A program made the position numbers and the translations under genes. From Castanea sativa (lineage: Eukaryota; Streptophyta; Magnoliopsida; Fagales; Fagaceae): a DNA stretch of 64,000 nucleotides. Shown here one piece after another: positions 1 to 12,116 of this stretch (position 1 is the first letter of the stretch; each line of letters starts with the position of its first letter). Location: NCBI RefSeq assembly GCF_040712315.1, contig NC_134013.1, positions 19,813,001 through 19,877,000 of the forward strand, given 5' to 3'. The notes under the pieces are model-generated. The model was not told the DNA's origin and did no database searches. It worked only from the letters and a program-made list of their open reading frames with translations.

Positions 1-2264
1 GAAGATGAAAGGCTGTGAATACCCAGACCAGCAGGTGTGCTCAATCTACCAAGCATCCCATTAGGTGGGAAGGATCTGAAAGCAGAGTTATGAAACTGCC
101 CAGATCCATTCAATGTTTCAAAATTTCCAACTCCATTCAGAGAACTCATTTGCAAAAAGGAAGCATCTGTACCACCCAAGGCTGCCACCATATTAGCTTG
201 CTGGTTTGCCACACAGCTGATTCTTTTAAGGTAAAGCCTGTATTTCTGCAATCATAAAGCAGAATAGTAAGCTTCCTGGGGTCAAAAAGTTTAGATCATA
301 TTAAACCGAGAAAAAGAAAAATCAGAATCTATGCCTGGAGATGGCTTGCCACATTTTCTCTTGTAAGCTTTTCTACATTCATCAAATCTAGAATCTTTTT
401 AGGTACAGCCTCTGCATCCAAAGCAATATTAAATAAAAAAAATTAAAAGAAAAACTCCATGGCAGAAATATTAACAATGGAAAAAAGTCTCACAGACTCA
501 ATATGTGCCTAATAAATAAATGTAGAAGGTTGTGAAGAACCTACTGTCAATGCCCAACTGATTAACAGCTGCAACAAACTTGCGATGCAGATCCACAGAC
601 CAAACAACCCGAGGCTTCTTTTGATTTGATGGGTCATCATTATCAGGCCCATTTTCATCATGCTCCTCAACCTCCTCTTCATCCTGATCCTTCCGTTTTT
701 TATTGAGCTTCCCATTCTGATCCAAAAGTGTCCCAGCTGACCCTGGTCCTCCTTCAACACTCCCAGAATGAATCTTCTCTTGATTGCCACAATTATTCTT
801 GTCTTTTGAATCAAACTTCTTTCTCCTGATTACATGTTGCCAGATATTCTTCAGCTCCTCAATTCGAACAGGTTTCAGTAAGTAATCACAAGCTCCATGG
901 GTAATTCCCTTCATCACAAGCTTGGTATCGCCATTTATGGACAACACTACAAATTTAAAGATTTTATAACTAAAATTAAAGCCTGATTAAGTAACCGCAT
1001 GCTGCAGAGGGTACCACAATCTAACCACAAGTTCTAGAGATTTTTAAATTTAGCCATTTAAAATCCATTGTAAAATTTTTGAAAGACCAACAAACTCATG
1101 GACTATTGAAATTATCCTTTTTCTTCTTCTCTGGAAATCAAACTAACATATGGAATACTCCATATAATTGAGGAGTTGAAGATGGAAAAAATAAATATCC
1201 TACAAAATTTAGTATTATAAATAAACTTGCTATTTAATCTACAACACATTTTTGCTTTCGGTAATTTAATCTTCACTGAAGAATGCCAATATACAAAAGA
1301 TCATGTAGCGTTCCTCGCTTACTTATGACAGGTAAGTCCATCTCAAGCCCCACAAGCTCAAGCAATTTAAAACCATCCATGTCTGGCATTTGAACATCAC
1401 TGATAACCAGGTCAAACTGGTCCTTGTTTTCTCTCAACATATTCAATGCCTTGATTGCTTGATTAGTTGTTGTAACTGCAAAAACGGGAACTCATAATGT
1501 TATCATGCCAATTTTCTAAAAGTAAATACATTTCATATTTCCAAAAGCTACAGAGAACCGAATGGATCAACCAACCCATAGTCCAACCAAGAACATAGTT
1601 CAAAAATATGACAGTACTCAGACAAATCACAAAATAAAGAATAAGATTAGAACAGCAATGAAACCCATTTGCTGAATATTTACTAGAAAAAAGAAAAAAA
1701 ATATTTGAACAAAAATGATAACTAATTCTATAATTACATGAAGTCAACCAGTAAAAAAGGAAAAACTGATTCCGAATCTTGTTTAGAACTTATAAGAAAT
1801 TCATGACCCATATAGACCTTAAAAGTTAAGACGTTACATACAAATGCAGAGTATTAGAAATAGAGAGAGGAGTGAGGAAAACAGTACAAGTGTGTGAAGT
1901 CCAAACTATATCCAAATGTCCAAATTAAGAACAAATCTTATGAAAAGGCAGAAATCTAAGAACCCATTTCCATATGCAAAGAAACACAATCAATTATATG
2001 TCCCTGCATGAAATCTAGTCAACAAATCATACAGATTCAATATACTATCAAATAGCAACTAGAAAATCAAAATATTCAATAACAAAGCACTAATCCAGAA
2101 ACCCATATCCAAAAACTGAAAAAAGGAAGCAAACCATGGTATTGGCATCGACGAAGCAGCTTCTCTAAAAGGAAAAGGCAAGTGGGGTCATCGTCAACAG
2201 CGAGCACACGCATTCCAATTGGGAACTGGTCTCTGGGGTCATCTATTTCAGCCTCAACGGTCAT
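1..2264 (-). CDS. ARR12-like: Type-B two-component response regulator (ARR10/ARR12-like), 5' five exons, 3' end off window
   Basis: A nuclear transcription factor that receives phosphate from His-phosphotransfer proteins in cytokinin signalling and activates target genes. Exons read on the minus strand are 2264-2135, 1475-1323, 946-545, 411-335 and 245 to beyond position 1; phases fit at every junction. The start ATG (2264) opens MTVEAEIDD, which matches the family N-terminus. The receiver domain shows the acidic pocket (VLAVDDD), the phospho-acceptor Asp in [12 protein letters not shown] and the Lys in YLLKPVR. An acidic, Lys-rich linker follows, then the Myb-like GARP (B-motif) DNA-binding domain ([15 protein letters not shown] ... 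[14 protein letters not shown]), split over exons 3-5. Exon 5 continues into the Gln/Asn/Ser-rich region typical of the activation domain. Introns 1-3 are GT-AG; intron 4 begins with GC. Receiver and B-motif spacing fits the ARR10/ARR12 clade; assignment to one paralogue is inference. Confidence 0.95.
333..334 (-). other. Non-canonical GC splice donor of ARR intron 4
   Basis: After the conserved Gln codon of VASHLQ (minus strand, ending at 335) the intron starts GCATAG rather than GT. The next exon opens after TTGCAG at 246 and continues in frame with [12 protein letters not shown] introns are a known minor class; a T-to-C change or base error in GTATAG would look the same. Confidence 0.8.
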
Positions 2265-2513
2265 TTTGTTGAAGCAGAGAAGAACAGCCAAACTCAGATA
2301 GCAAAGAACAATGAAAGAAAACACACAAAAAATAAATAAAGAGTCTTCCAAGTTTCAAGAATAATAATAGTCTAGACTCTGGTCTGAACAAACCCAGAAT
2401 CCCAAAAAAAAAAAAACGATTTGCAAAGATTATGGAACACTCTAGTATACAGTACAAATTTCCAAAGAGAGAAAGAGAGCCTAGAAGAAGTGGGTGTGCG
2501 TGAATGGAACCAA

Positions 2514-2552
<39 letters not shown>

Positions 2553-2760
2553 GGAATCTAAAACAGAACAGTCTGTGAAAACTGAGAGAAAGCAAATATG
2601 GAGAATGAGATTCAATCATTCATGTAAAGTCCAAACTGAAATAAATAAATAAATATATAAACAATGAGAGAGAGAGAGAGAGAACAGAGAGTTTGTAGGC
2701 CTCACGACCCCATGTTTAAGTTTTTTTGTTTTTGTTTTTTTGAGTTTACTTGTGTTTTAG
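2265..2760 (-). promoter_or_regulatory. ARR 5' leader and promoter-proximal region with pyrimidine tracts
   Basis: Directly upstream of the ARR start codon. On the gene strand it holds two CT microsatellites (about 2519-2545 and 2664-2683 as GA on plus) and T-rich tracts. CT-rich 5' leaders are common in plant genes. No convincing TATA box was chosen, and the transcription start cannot be fixed from sequence alone. Confidence 0.5.
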
Positions 2761-2822
2761 GTGCAAACTAGTAGTAGAATGAATGGAACCAACATGGCAA
2801 CATCTCTCAATTATCAACACAG

Positions 2823-2823
<1 letters not shown>

Positions 2824-2855
<32 letters not shown>
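2824..2855. repeat. (CA)n microsatellite, about 16 units
   Basis: Uninterrupted CA dinucleotide run upstream of the ARR promoter; no coding meaning. Confidence 0.95.
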
Positions 2856-2856
<1 letters not shown>

Positions 2857-3351
2857 TTAGGCAAAATCACCATTCACCACACTCAATTCAAAATCACTGA
2901 TTTTGTGCGAAGATTTCGATTGCGTGCAACTCACGCGCCCACGGATGCTGGAACGGTGTGTAACTAGCCTTCTCTTCTTCAACTTTTGGTTTTTGTTTTA
3001 TGTTTTTGTTTTTGTTTTTGTTAGTCAAATGTATTCATTTTTTGGTGTCTTTCTTTGAGTCATCATCATATATGACATAATTGCGATAGACATTGCTTGC
3101 ACAAATGCAGAAGTTTTATAAATTACAATATTTTCATTCTCTCTCATGTGTATTATTCTTTTGCAATCAAAGGGAGAAATTATTATTATTATTATTATTA
3201 TTTATTCTTTGTTGAATCAGCCAACGCCTTATATTATCAGCAAACTCTATAAGATAATTTTTTTTTTCCTAACGTCTTTGGGTGAGAGCTTATTTCTATT
3301 TGCTCAATTTGCTTGAAAATTAAGTTGGATAAAAATAAGTTGTATGTATAA

Positions 3352-3411
<60 letters not shown>

Positions 3412-3926
3412 TAAATTAATAAAAAAAACTACTTTTAGGGATATAATATTTTTTCATAAATTTTTTTAATGCTCTTGAAATGATTTATTGTAATTAGAGC
3501 AAGTCACTTTTATATGAGTCCATTACTGATATCAATTTAATTACTCACCAATCACAAATTGTGAAAAAATGGTATTTCTAGACCTATTGTTAAAAAATAA
3601 AAAATAATACTTAAGCCCAAAAAAATATTTCTCTTTTTTTTTTCATTAACTCAAAGGAAATTCAACCATTAGATCATGTAGGCAATGGCCTAAAACCCCC
3701 CTTAAATAGAATACATTATATCTATTTGTCTTATAATATTGCACCCAAAAAAAAAAAAAATAGGCCTCTCACTTAGAAGGAAAGAAAAAAGACATTTTAT
3801 TAGCCGATAGAATGTCTTGTCTATCTGTCTCACAATGTAAAATTTTTAATTAACACCCAAAAAATTAATAAATAAAATATTATACTCTTTTTAAGCGTTC
3901 AAAATTTTATTAATAAGTTTCACTAT
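2856..3926. other. AT-rich intergenic DNA with microsatellites
   Basis: No credible coding sequence. It holds an (ATT)n run near 3180-3202 and a 56-bp (AT)n run at 3354-3409, plus T- and A-tracts. Confidence 0.7.
3354..3409. repeat. (AT)n microsatellite, 56 bp
   Basis: Perfect AT dinucleotide run. Confidence 0.95.
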
Positions 3927-4661
3927 GTTTGGTGTAGTGTAAGAGTGTGTATTGTACGAGATAATGTTTTAAGATTCTTAAGAATGTTTAAAGATTCTCA
4001 TGTTTGGTTACAAATTACGCTTGGGAATCAGATACCAGGGGAATCTAGATTCCCCCCTTAAACTCCTCTCAGTAGGAATGTGGATTCCCTTTAAAACAGG
4101 TGGGAATCCAGATTCCCAAGCTTAAAAGAAATTGTATTTTTTTTATAAATTGACAATTTTAACCCTTTTTCCTTATCATTTAAGTAATTAAGATAAACTA
4201 TAAACAAATTATCAATATCTTCTCTCTTGTCTTTATTTTTTCCAACCAAAACAACATAAATAGGATAAATAACCCTGTTAATATATTTTTTAACAAAGTT
4301 CTATTTAGATTTTACATGTGGAAAAAAAAGTTTGAAGGAGACTCTTCATTATTGCCAGGTATTCAGTTTTACCGGATTTTTTTTTTCTTTTTGAGAAATC
4401 ACTTTTACTGTTGTGTGTGTTGTTCAACAAAACTTTAATGAATTTATTTTCATGAGAATTTGTTAATGTATCTATCTATATCTCAGATCTTAGTTTTGTT
4501 TAGTTTCTAGAAATATAGATCTAATTGGTAGCTATCAATTAAGCAAATACAACAATTTTTTATTTTAAAAATTTCAATAGAAAAGAATAAAAGATTTAAA
4601 CCTTGTACTTTTTTGTAGAAAACATCATAATGTACTAATTAATCTACAAGGATTAACAATA

Positions 4662-4693
<32 letters not shown>

Positions 4694-5247
4694 CAAACTT
4701 ATTTAAGTTGGTAGAGCATCTATGTTAGGACTGTGACTGATGTGTACTGTGTACATATCATCATTTTCCATACGCATATAAATATATATATATATATAAT
4801 TAAATTTGAAACAAGGAGGTACCATTAATTAATTCAAATTAGGTGACACCCTTGTTTACCTGTCGATCGAGCAAATTACAATATCATTGATTAAAAACGT
4901 CAATTTCACATTAATTCTAAAATATTTTTTTTATCTATCTATTTAGAGGAAGATATTTTTTTTAAAGGACTAATTAATAGTTTATATATATTTTTTCATT
5001 ATTTATTTAAAGGAAGTTTTTTTTTTTAAAGACTTGGTAGTTCACATTCAAATCTAAGGACAAAATGGCAAAAAAAAAATAATTCATTTAAGATTCTTGA
5101 GAATACACCAAACATTATCATCTCACATTCCTAGAAATCTCCCAATTAAACCAAACATAAAAATAGATATATTCCTAGGAATGTGATTGAATCATATTCT
5201 TAGGAATCTGGATGCCAGAAGTAATGTGGATTCCTCCGTACCAAACG
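3927..5247. mobile_element. Candidate non-autonomous DNA transposon with degenerate inverted ends
   Basis: The left part (GTTTGGTGTA at 3927, then an AGATTCTTAAGAATG block near 3972 and GGAATCTAGATTCCC near 4040) recurs inverted at the right side (AGATTCTTGAGAATAC near 5090, repeated AGGAAT blocks, TACCAAACGC at 5238-5247). The interior is AT-rich with no ORF. No clear target-site duplication was found, so superfamily and exact ends are uncertain. Confidence 0.35.
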
Positions 5248-6173
5248 CTACTTAATAGTTTTCAAGATAAATTCATTACTGAAATCTATTATACAATAAC
5301 AGAAGTCCAACATTGCCAAAAGAAACAGTGACATCTAAAATATGATATTTATTTTGATATTGATTGTTTCGACATTTTTAGAATTAAAAGTTTTAAAAAA
5401 TGTTTTATAAATATATGAAAATAGACTAATTAATGTATTAAATTATATAAAAATGTTGAATTCATTTTTTTTTTAAATTTATGTTTAACTTATAAAATAT
5501 TAGGTAACCATGTATTTTACATTTGCTTCTGACCTTAAAAATGTATTGAGTCGATCCTAAGTACTATGCCATATTTTTCCAACTGTGAATTTGATCAAGA
5601 TTTGAAAAGGAACTATTTGAAGTTGAATTGAGGTATTCAATAGGAACGACACAATTTAAAATTTACAAGTTTTAAAACTATTTGCTTTATATTTAAAATA
5701 CTTTACACGTGAAAATTTTTCATAGGAACGTGACAATATTTTGCATGAAGGGCATTTAACATGTCAATAACATGATTAATATTTCATGATTATGGGCATG
5801 ATTATGGTAGTATTAGTGCAAAGAAACCAATTAAATCGAAGCTAAAGTTGTTATAAAAACAAATATCAAATTGATGTATTTTAAAAAAAATGTTTAACGA
5901 GTACCACCATTAGGATATTGGAAGAAATTAATACATCTTCATAAAATGCCCCATTTTAAATTGTTGCCTTAGTAAATTGTTGGCATAGTGCACAAAATGT
6001 GTTAAGCCAGAATTGAATGCAAGTAAAATATTCTCAATTAAATTAGATCTTTATTTATTTATTTTTGGTTTGGGGATTAGTATCATTGTTTAATTCAAGA
6101 AATTAAATTCATTAAAATTTTTTCCAGATTCTTGAAAAAACAATTAATGAGTGTTTTGACTCGCTTTGATCTT
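5248..6173. other. AT-rich intergenic DNA
   Basis: No credible ORF, RNA gene or repeat structure seen beyond A/T tracts. Confidence 0.6.
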
Positions 6174-6187
6174 AAAACTAAGGTTTT

Positions 6188-6346
6188 ACCGCTGCATACC
6201 CTTGGTGCGATGGTCACTCCACAAGTATAAGTGCTTGTGGGGTGTGGGGGGTAAGGGCTGGGGTTCAAGTCTCTAGGAGGGAGTTTCACACACATATACA
6301 CTTAGATTAGGCTAAAGTAGAATTCTATCTTGTATCCAAAAAAAAA
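6188..6346 (+). mobile_element. SINE, family A copy 1
   Basis: A tRNA-derived short interspersed element. An A-box-like TGGTGCGATGG near the start and a B-box-like GGTTCAAGTCT about 50 bp later form an internal Pol III promoter. The body ends CTATCTTGTATCC followed by an A tail. It is flanked by a perfect 14-bp target-site duplication AAAACTAAGGTTTT at 6174-6187 and 6347-6360, which fixes both ends and indicates a fairly recent insertion. Related copies occur at 10786, 13803 and (truncated) 40728. Confidence 0.85.
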
Positions 6347-6360
6347 AAAACTAAGGTTTT

Positions 6361-7069
6361 GAGATCTTATAAGTTTGAGGTAGATCAGACTGATCAGTAA
6401 TTGTGTGAATATGACAAGTTTTAAATCCAAACCCAGGATTTTGTACATATCTCATTATTAATTTACAAAATATCTGATTAGTAATTTTTTTTAATGTTAA
6501 ATAACAAAATTATATAGATGTAATGTGTCTCTTTCTCTCTCATACTGTGTTATTTAGTTTAAGATTAAAATACCTACTAATTCTTAATTAATTTTAATAT
6601 TTTAAATGTCAATTTCACTCAACCCAAAACAAGCGGGATGGATTAAGAATGAGGATGAAATTATTAAAATTTAAGGATGTGTTAAAAATATTTTAAGTAT
6701 TTATATTTGTATTTGTAAAGATTTTTTCCACAAAACCACCGGTTGCTATGAATTTTCCAATTTTTCACCATTAAATGAAACACACCACCTAAACCTAATC
6801 AGTCTCATAAGTTTAATGTTTCAAAGCTGATAATTTAACTTTTAATTGAATAAAATCGTACTATATTCGTTTTTATTTTATTTTATTTTTGGTTATGGAG
6901 TAGTTTGTGACTTTGTGTGGATATTATTTTATGATTTAGAGGGTTTCTTATTATGAAGTCAACTCAACCATTATTTTTAAAGGTGTAAATCATAATGTAT
7001 TGGCCACTTCACACACGTCACACGCATTTAGAGACTCTCTTTTTATTCTCTCAACAACAAAATGACACA

Positions 7070-7126
<57 letters not shown>

Positions 7127-7948
7127 AACAACAATAATAATAATAATAAAAGCAAAATTTGCAATACGAATAGAAGATAATTGAAGAAATTATAGATACC
7201 CAACAATAAGGAAAATATGACTAATATTAATTTATTACAAACAATTACACTCTTAAAAGTTAAAACAGATAATGTGCTAATTTTAAGGAAAATGTGGTGT
7301 GGTATCATTTTAAGGTATTTAAAAATAAATAAAAATTATTAACCTTACTTTTTTGTTTTTACTTAAGGTCCACTTAATGGGTGTCATCATTTATTATTTA
7401 TAGTTAAGAATAATGTACCTACATGTTATTTCTTATTTATAGTTAAGAATAATGTACCTAAATTGTTAAGCATTTATTAAAATAATACCCTTAAAAAAAG
7501 CATTTATTAAAATAAACGGTAAGGGTTTTTTTTTATTTTTTTAGAATCAAATAAAAGGTAAGTTGTGATGACACTTTTCTATATTTAGAGTTGCATTTTC
7601 ACATAAAACAATACCATATGAGGCATTTGTGTCCCGCTCAAACCTATGGAGTTATACATCTATCCCAATGGGTGGTTTATCGATTGAATTGTTGTAATTG
7701 GTCAGACCATTGATGAAAATAATATCCAAATACCCAAGTGTTACATAATTAATAGGTTTACGCATAACAAAACAAGACAATTGTGGTTAAGTTTATAACC
7801 CAATTGGTACTTTTTAGTGGCGAAAATATCCAATGTTCAAAACTTCAGAACTTTTTAAAAAAAAAAATCATGCTTTTAGGGGAAACAATAAGATGATTTT
7901 ATGTGTTTTTTCCTTCTTATGTCTTGTTAAGATTTATGTTAAATGCAT
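6361..7948. other. AT-rich intergenic DNA
   Basis: Contains an (AAT)n microsatellite at about 7070-7147. A 30-bp duplicated stretch (ATAGTTAAGAATAATGTACC) occurs near 7400 and 7440. The open frames here are products of the AAT repeat, not genes. Confidence 0.6.
7070..7147. repeat. (AAT)n microsatellite with AAC interruptions
   Basis: Trinucleotide run; open in several frames (poly-Asn, poly-Leu) only because of its period of three. Confidence 0.95.
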
Positions 7949-7963
7949 ATTAGGTATGATTTT

Positions 7964-8141
7964 TTTTTTGTGAGTTCCAGTTAGTTCAACCGATAAAATC
8001 TCTGATGGTTGAATAAAAGATATTAGGTTCAATTTCTACTTACACCAAAAATTGATTGGTATCTTGGTCTAATGATAAAGAGGGGACGTCATAGGTTAAA
8101 ACTTTCTCTAAAAAAATTGTGATTTTTTTTTGGAGAAAAAT
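7964..8141 (+). mobile_element. SINE, family B copy 1
   Basis: A tRNA-like head (TTAGTTCAACCGATAAAAT, then TTAGGTTCAATTTCTAC as B box) is followed by a body containing CACCAAAAATTGATTGGTAT and CGTCATAGGTTAAAACT and an A-rich end. Flanks carry a near-perfect 15-bp duplication, ATTAGGTATGATTTT at 7949-7963 versus ATTAGGTGTGATTTT at 8142-8156. A second copy lies inverted near 18765-18905. Confidence 0.75.
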
Positions 8142-8156
8142 ATTAGGTGTGATTTT

Positions 8157-10785
8157 GACTCGAAAGACATTATCCAATTATATATAGATAAATTGCTCAA
8201 TATAAAGTAATAGCTGATGTGAATTAAATTTTATAATGAGGACAACCTCTCAATATGAACTAATAAGGTTTTGATTTTGTTTTTCTTTGAAAATTTATCT
8301 CAAGTGAATGCAGACACTTTTAACTTCTTTGAAATGTCAAATTTATCCAAGCTAAATGGTCCATCCATATATTTTATAATAAGGTGGAGTAGCAAAGTTC
8401 ACCAACATATATATTCGAATATAAAATTTCATTCACTACAATAATGTCACAGAGAATTAGAAAAATGAGAATGCCCACGTTTAGTGCAAAAAAAAAAAAA
8501 TTCAAATCTAAAAGGGGTTAAAAATTTGAAGCAGGTTTTTTTTTTTTTTGTGTGCAAAATTCGTTGTAATCTTAGCTGTTTTCAGTGGTCAATGTACCTT
8601 AGTTGTGTAGAGAAGTCTTATGAAGCACCAATACAGAGGTCCTTTTCAAAATGATTCTTGGAAAATTACTTCTATATTTGAAAATGAAATACCATCAAAC
8701 ATGTTTTTAGCATTTCTTTTACTTTCGTTTATAGGTCGGCTTTTTAGGAGTCTAGTTTACATATATTCTTCCTTGTTTTGATGGCATAATAAAGCTGATT
8801 TCATTTCGGCTACCACAAGGAAAAAAAGGGTTCATTGTTTTGTTTTTTGTTTTTTGTTTTTTGAGAACCAGGGTTCATTGTTTTGTTGGATACTTGGATT
8901 CATTGCAGACAGAGCACGCTTACGCGTGCTTCACTAAATAACTATTGGTTCTTTGCTAACTTTTTCTCTCTTTTAACACATTCCTTTTCAGTCTTTTGCG
9001 ACTTTTAAAGCTTCCTCTTTTAACTTTTTAAGGGTTAAATTGCCTTTATCAGCCTCTAATAATAATAATAAAACCCGAAGATGCAAACACAGCCCCGATA
9101 AAGAGAGGATATTGAAAACCCACATTTTAATAAGGTATACTTATATATATGGATAATAATCAGCAATATAAATAACAATATCTTCGATTATGGGAAAAGA
9201 GAAAGTACAAGTGTAAGAAACAATCATACATTATTGTCTTTGCATCTATCCTTTTTGTTCATTCCTGGTAGTAAATTTTATGTCGTACAATTACCCCAAA
9301 AAAAAAAAAAAAAATTTATGTCGTACTGCTATTCTTGGTTTTGGTCAGATCAGATTTATCAAAGTTAGAAACACTTTTGCATAAAAGACAAATATGAAAA
9401 CAATCATAAAAAAAAAGACAAATATAAAAACAAAAGCACATTGGGATTTCCATAAACTTTTCTACAAATATCAATTTATTTATTTTGCTTTTGGAGTTCA
9501 CGTTGAGCTATGTATGACTATTGACTAGCTGCCAGGGTAAAAGTAATATATATATATATATATTAATGTTCCCTAATTTTTAAGGGAAAAAAGAAAAGAA
9601 ACTTGGAATCATCTTATCCATATATAAAATATCAAAAAATCTTATCCATATATATACTATATAGGTGGCAATTTGAATTTGAATTTGTATTTTTTTTTAT
9701 TTTTTTATGAAATGTGCATTTGAAGTAGTATTTTTTAGTTATTTTATTTGTTTCTTTGCTTATGAACGCATTTAAATGTGCATCTATTTATGTAGCACAA
9801 AAAAAAAAAAAAAAACAGAGTGCATTTGTTTCTAAATTAGCTTAAAAGTACAGCTGTAAGATTTTTAACAAATAAACATTTCTACAAAGAGTAACAAGTT
9901 TTTAATAAATTTCTCTAATTTCAAAAAAGAAAAATAATATAATCATGTTATTACATTGGGGAGTGGTTTACAAGTAAGAGTGGTAATATTTGACAGGACC
10001 CATGAATATGACACGGTTTTTTTATTCGGATTAGTGTTTATTGAAAATGCGTTTATGTCAAAAACAAGGTTGATGTGCTTTAACAAAATTAATTAATGCG
10101 TTCAATTCTACGTTGACCTACAGTAAACCCAAAATGACCTGATTTAATATAAATAAATGTTACTTTCTCTAAAATAAATTTAAATTCCAAAAATAATTAA
10201 GTAATTAAAGTAAATTTTATGGTTAAACTACTAATAAATTCTTCAATGAAACTCTAAAGTCCCTTGACACAAACACAAGCATGATCTGCAGACACAAACA
10301 CAAGCATGAAAGCAGATACACGAATTGCCACCCTTTATTTTACAAGCTATGGAAGCAGATACAATGGCGTTAGGATCACATTGATGGTTTAGGTGTGTTG
10401 ATGGTCATTTTTGTGAATATCTTACAAGTTCGCACAAAGTAAAGCTCGGATTTTTTATGGGCATATTATCTCTACTCATAGCATTTTTATTTACATACAT
10501 AGTCCAAGCCAATGCATTTTTAACTGGGGAATAAAAGAAGTGTGGTTTGGAGGGTACTAAGAAAAGCACGGGTGCAATAGCTACATGGACCTATTTGGGC
10601 TTATTTGGGAACTTGAAATTAGGCTTTATAGAGTGAGCTTGGAACACTTATAAAAGTTGAAAGGTCCATGAGCAAGCTCATGTGCTGGCCATAAACACCG
10701 ATCTAATTTGCTATATTTGCCACAAAATCCGAAGTAATTAACCTTAGCTAAAACAAATAGGTTGGGTTCATTTAGTTTTTATTAT
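8157..10785. other. AT-rich intergenic DNA
   Basis: No gene recognised. Short (AT)n and A-tracts, including a 17-base A run near 9300 and one near 9800. Small open frames have no family resemblance. Confidence 0.6.
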
Positions 10786-10942
10786 CACTGTACACCCTTG
10801 GTGTGATGGTCACTCCACAAATATAAGTGCTTGTGGAGTGTGGAAGGCAAGGGCCGGGGCTCAAGTCTTCAGTTGAGAGCTTCACACATATATACACTTA
10901 GATTAGGTTAAAGTAGAATTCTATCTTGTATATAAAAAAAAA
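10786..10942 (+). mobile_element. SINE, family A copy 2
   Basis: Same body as the 6188 copy: TGGTGTGATGGTCACTCC, GGGGCTCAAGTCTTC in the B-box position, then CACATATATACACTTAGATT and an A-rich tail. No clear duplication flanks it, so it is probably older. Confidence 0.75.
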
Positions 10943-10985
10943 TAGTGTGTATTAACCACATCCTACAAATTCATCAAGTTCCTTT

Positions 10986-11004
10986 GGGGGGGGTGGGGGG
11001 GAGG
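10986..11004 (+). other. G-run with G-quadruplex potential
   Basis: Eight G, T, seven G, A, two G in an otherwise AT-rich region. Possible G4-forming tract; no known function here. Confidence 0.5.
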
Positions 11005-11605
11005 TGTTTCCCTTCAACAAGACCCATAAACATGATATTGGTCTAAGAATTATATGAATTTATCATTAAAGAAGCTAGTCGTAGAAAAAACAAGATTGCC
11101 ATTTTTTTCTAAAACCCAACAATCAAAAGTCTTTGCTCTGATGAGAATGAAGATAATAAGTTCCTTCCTAACCTATTATAAATCCCAAGGACTGAAATAA
11201 AAACTATTAAACTTCCGACCATCAATTCTACCTAACGCTCACCCATATTCACTACTTTGACTTAGAGTAAATACAACAGCTTGAAAATACAGCGTTTGTG
11301 TGTGTAATGGCATGAGTAGTGTCTACTCTCTCCTTTATCACCTATCTCATTCTCCCCATTTTGTTTTGTATTATTAAAGACAATTATTTGTATCATTTGT
11401 TCAATACTTGATAGGTATTCCCTTTGTCTTTTATTATGATGTTAAGCCCTTTCATGATCTTTCTATGCTATGCACCACGAGCCTCTCCATTTAATACTAG
11501 TTGTGGGCTTTATCCCTTTTATTTTGAACTTGGGTTGATAGGCCTAATTTATTGGCCTTTTTGAAAATCGACATCAAACAAAGTGTTTAAGGGGGTGTTT
11601 GGTAG

Positions 11606-11827
11606 GAGTCCAAATCTTCTGTCTCATTTTTTCTGCTCTATTCTATACTCCACCAATAAAAACTTGCCACGTATTCACCTAATTAATTAAATACTATCAT
11701 TATTGATTTATTAATGCTACCTTTATTAATTAATAGTAGTATTTAATTAATTAGGTGAACACGTGGTAAATTTTTATTGGTGGAGTATAGAGTGGAGCAG
11801 GAAAAGTGGGACAGAAGATTTAGACTC
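11606..11827. mobile_element. Foldback MITE with 9-bp target-site duplication
   Basis: The left arm beginning GAGTCCAAATCTTCTGTC is matched by an inverted right arm ending in ...AGAAGATTTAGACTC. The pairing runs through the paired CCAATAAAAA / TTTTTATTGG and CACGT blocks to a short AT-rich loop. Flanking GTTTGGTAG is present on both sides (11597-11605, 11828-11836). A 9-bp duplication suggests a Mutator-like origin; the family is inference. Confidence 0.8.
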
Positions 11828-12055
11828 GTTTGGTAGAGTAGTTTGAGATGAGATTTTTGTAATTTTTTAAAATACGTATGGGTGAAAAAGTGTGTGAAAA
11901 AGTGTGTAATGTTATTTAAAATGTAAAAATGTGAGTTTGAAATGGTATAATAAAAAGGCCATAAATGTTTATAGATTAGAAAAATAGGATTGAAGAAGAA
12001 AATAAACTAGGGTTTGGTTGGGTGATAATGGGGGAGTAAGATAGAATACAGAATT

Positions 12056-12058
<3 letters not shown>

Positions 12059-12102
<44 letters not shown>
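12059..12102. repeat. (GA)n microsatellite, 44 bp
   Basis: Perfect GA dinucleotide run. Confidence 0.95.
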
Positions 12103-12105
<3 letters not shown>

Positions 12106-12116
12106 ATAGAGTTTAG

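Noticed and set aside
2254..2619. Minus-strand ORF upstream of and overlapping the ARR start
   Set aside because: Ser/Leu-rich reading of the CT-rich 5' leader in another frame. The ARR frame with ATG at 2264 has the family match.
6188..6260. tRNA gene at SINE heads (also 20430-20491 and 57490-57560)
   Set aside because: A and B boxes are present but there is no cloverleaf with acceptor stem; poly(A) tails and target duplications show SINEs.
7051..7308. Minus-strand ORF with poly-Leu and plus-strand ORF with poly-Asn
   Set aside because: Both come from the AAT trinucleotide microsatellite, which stays open in several frames.
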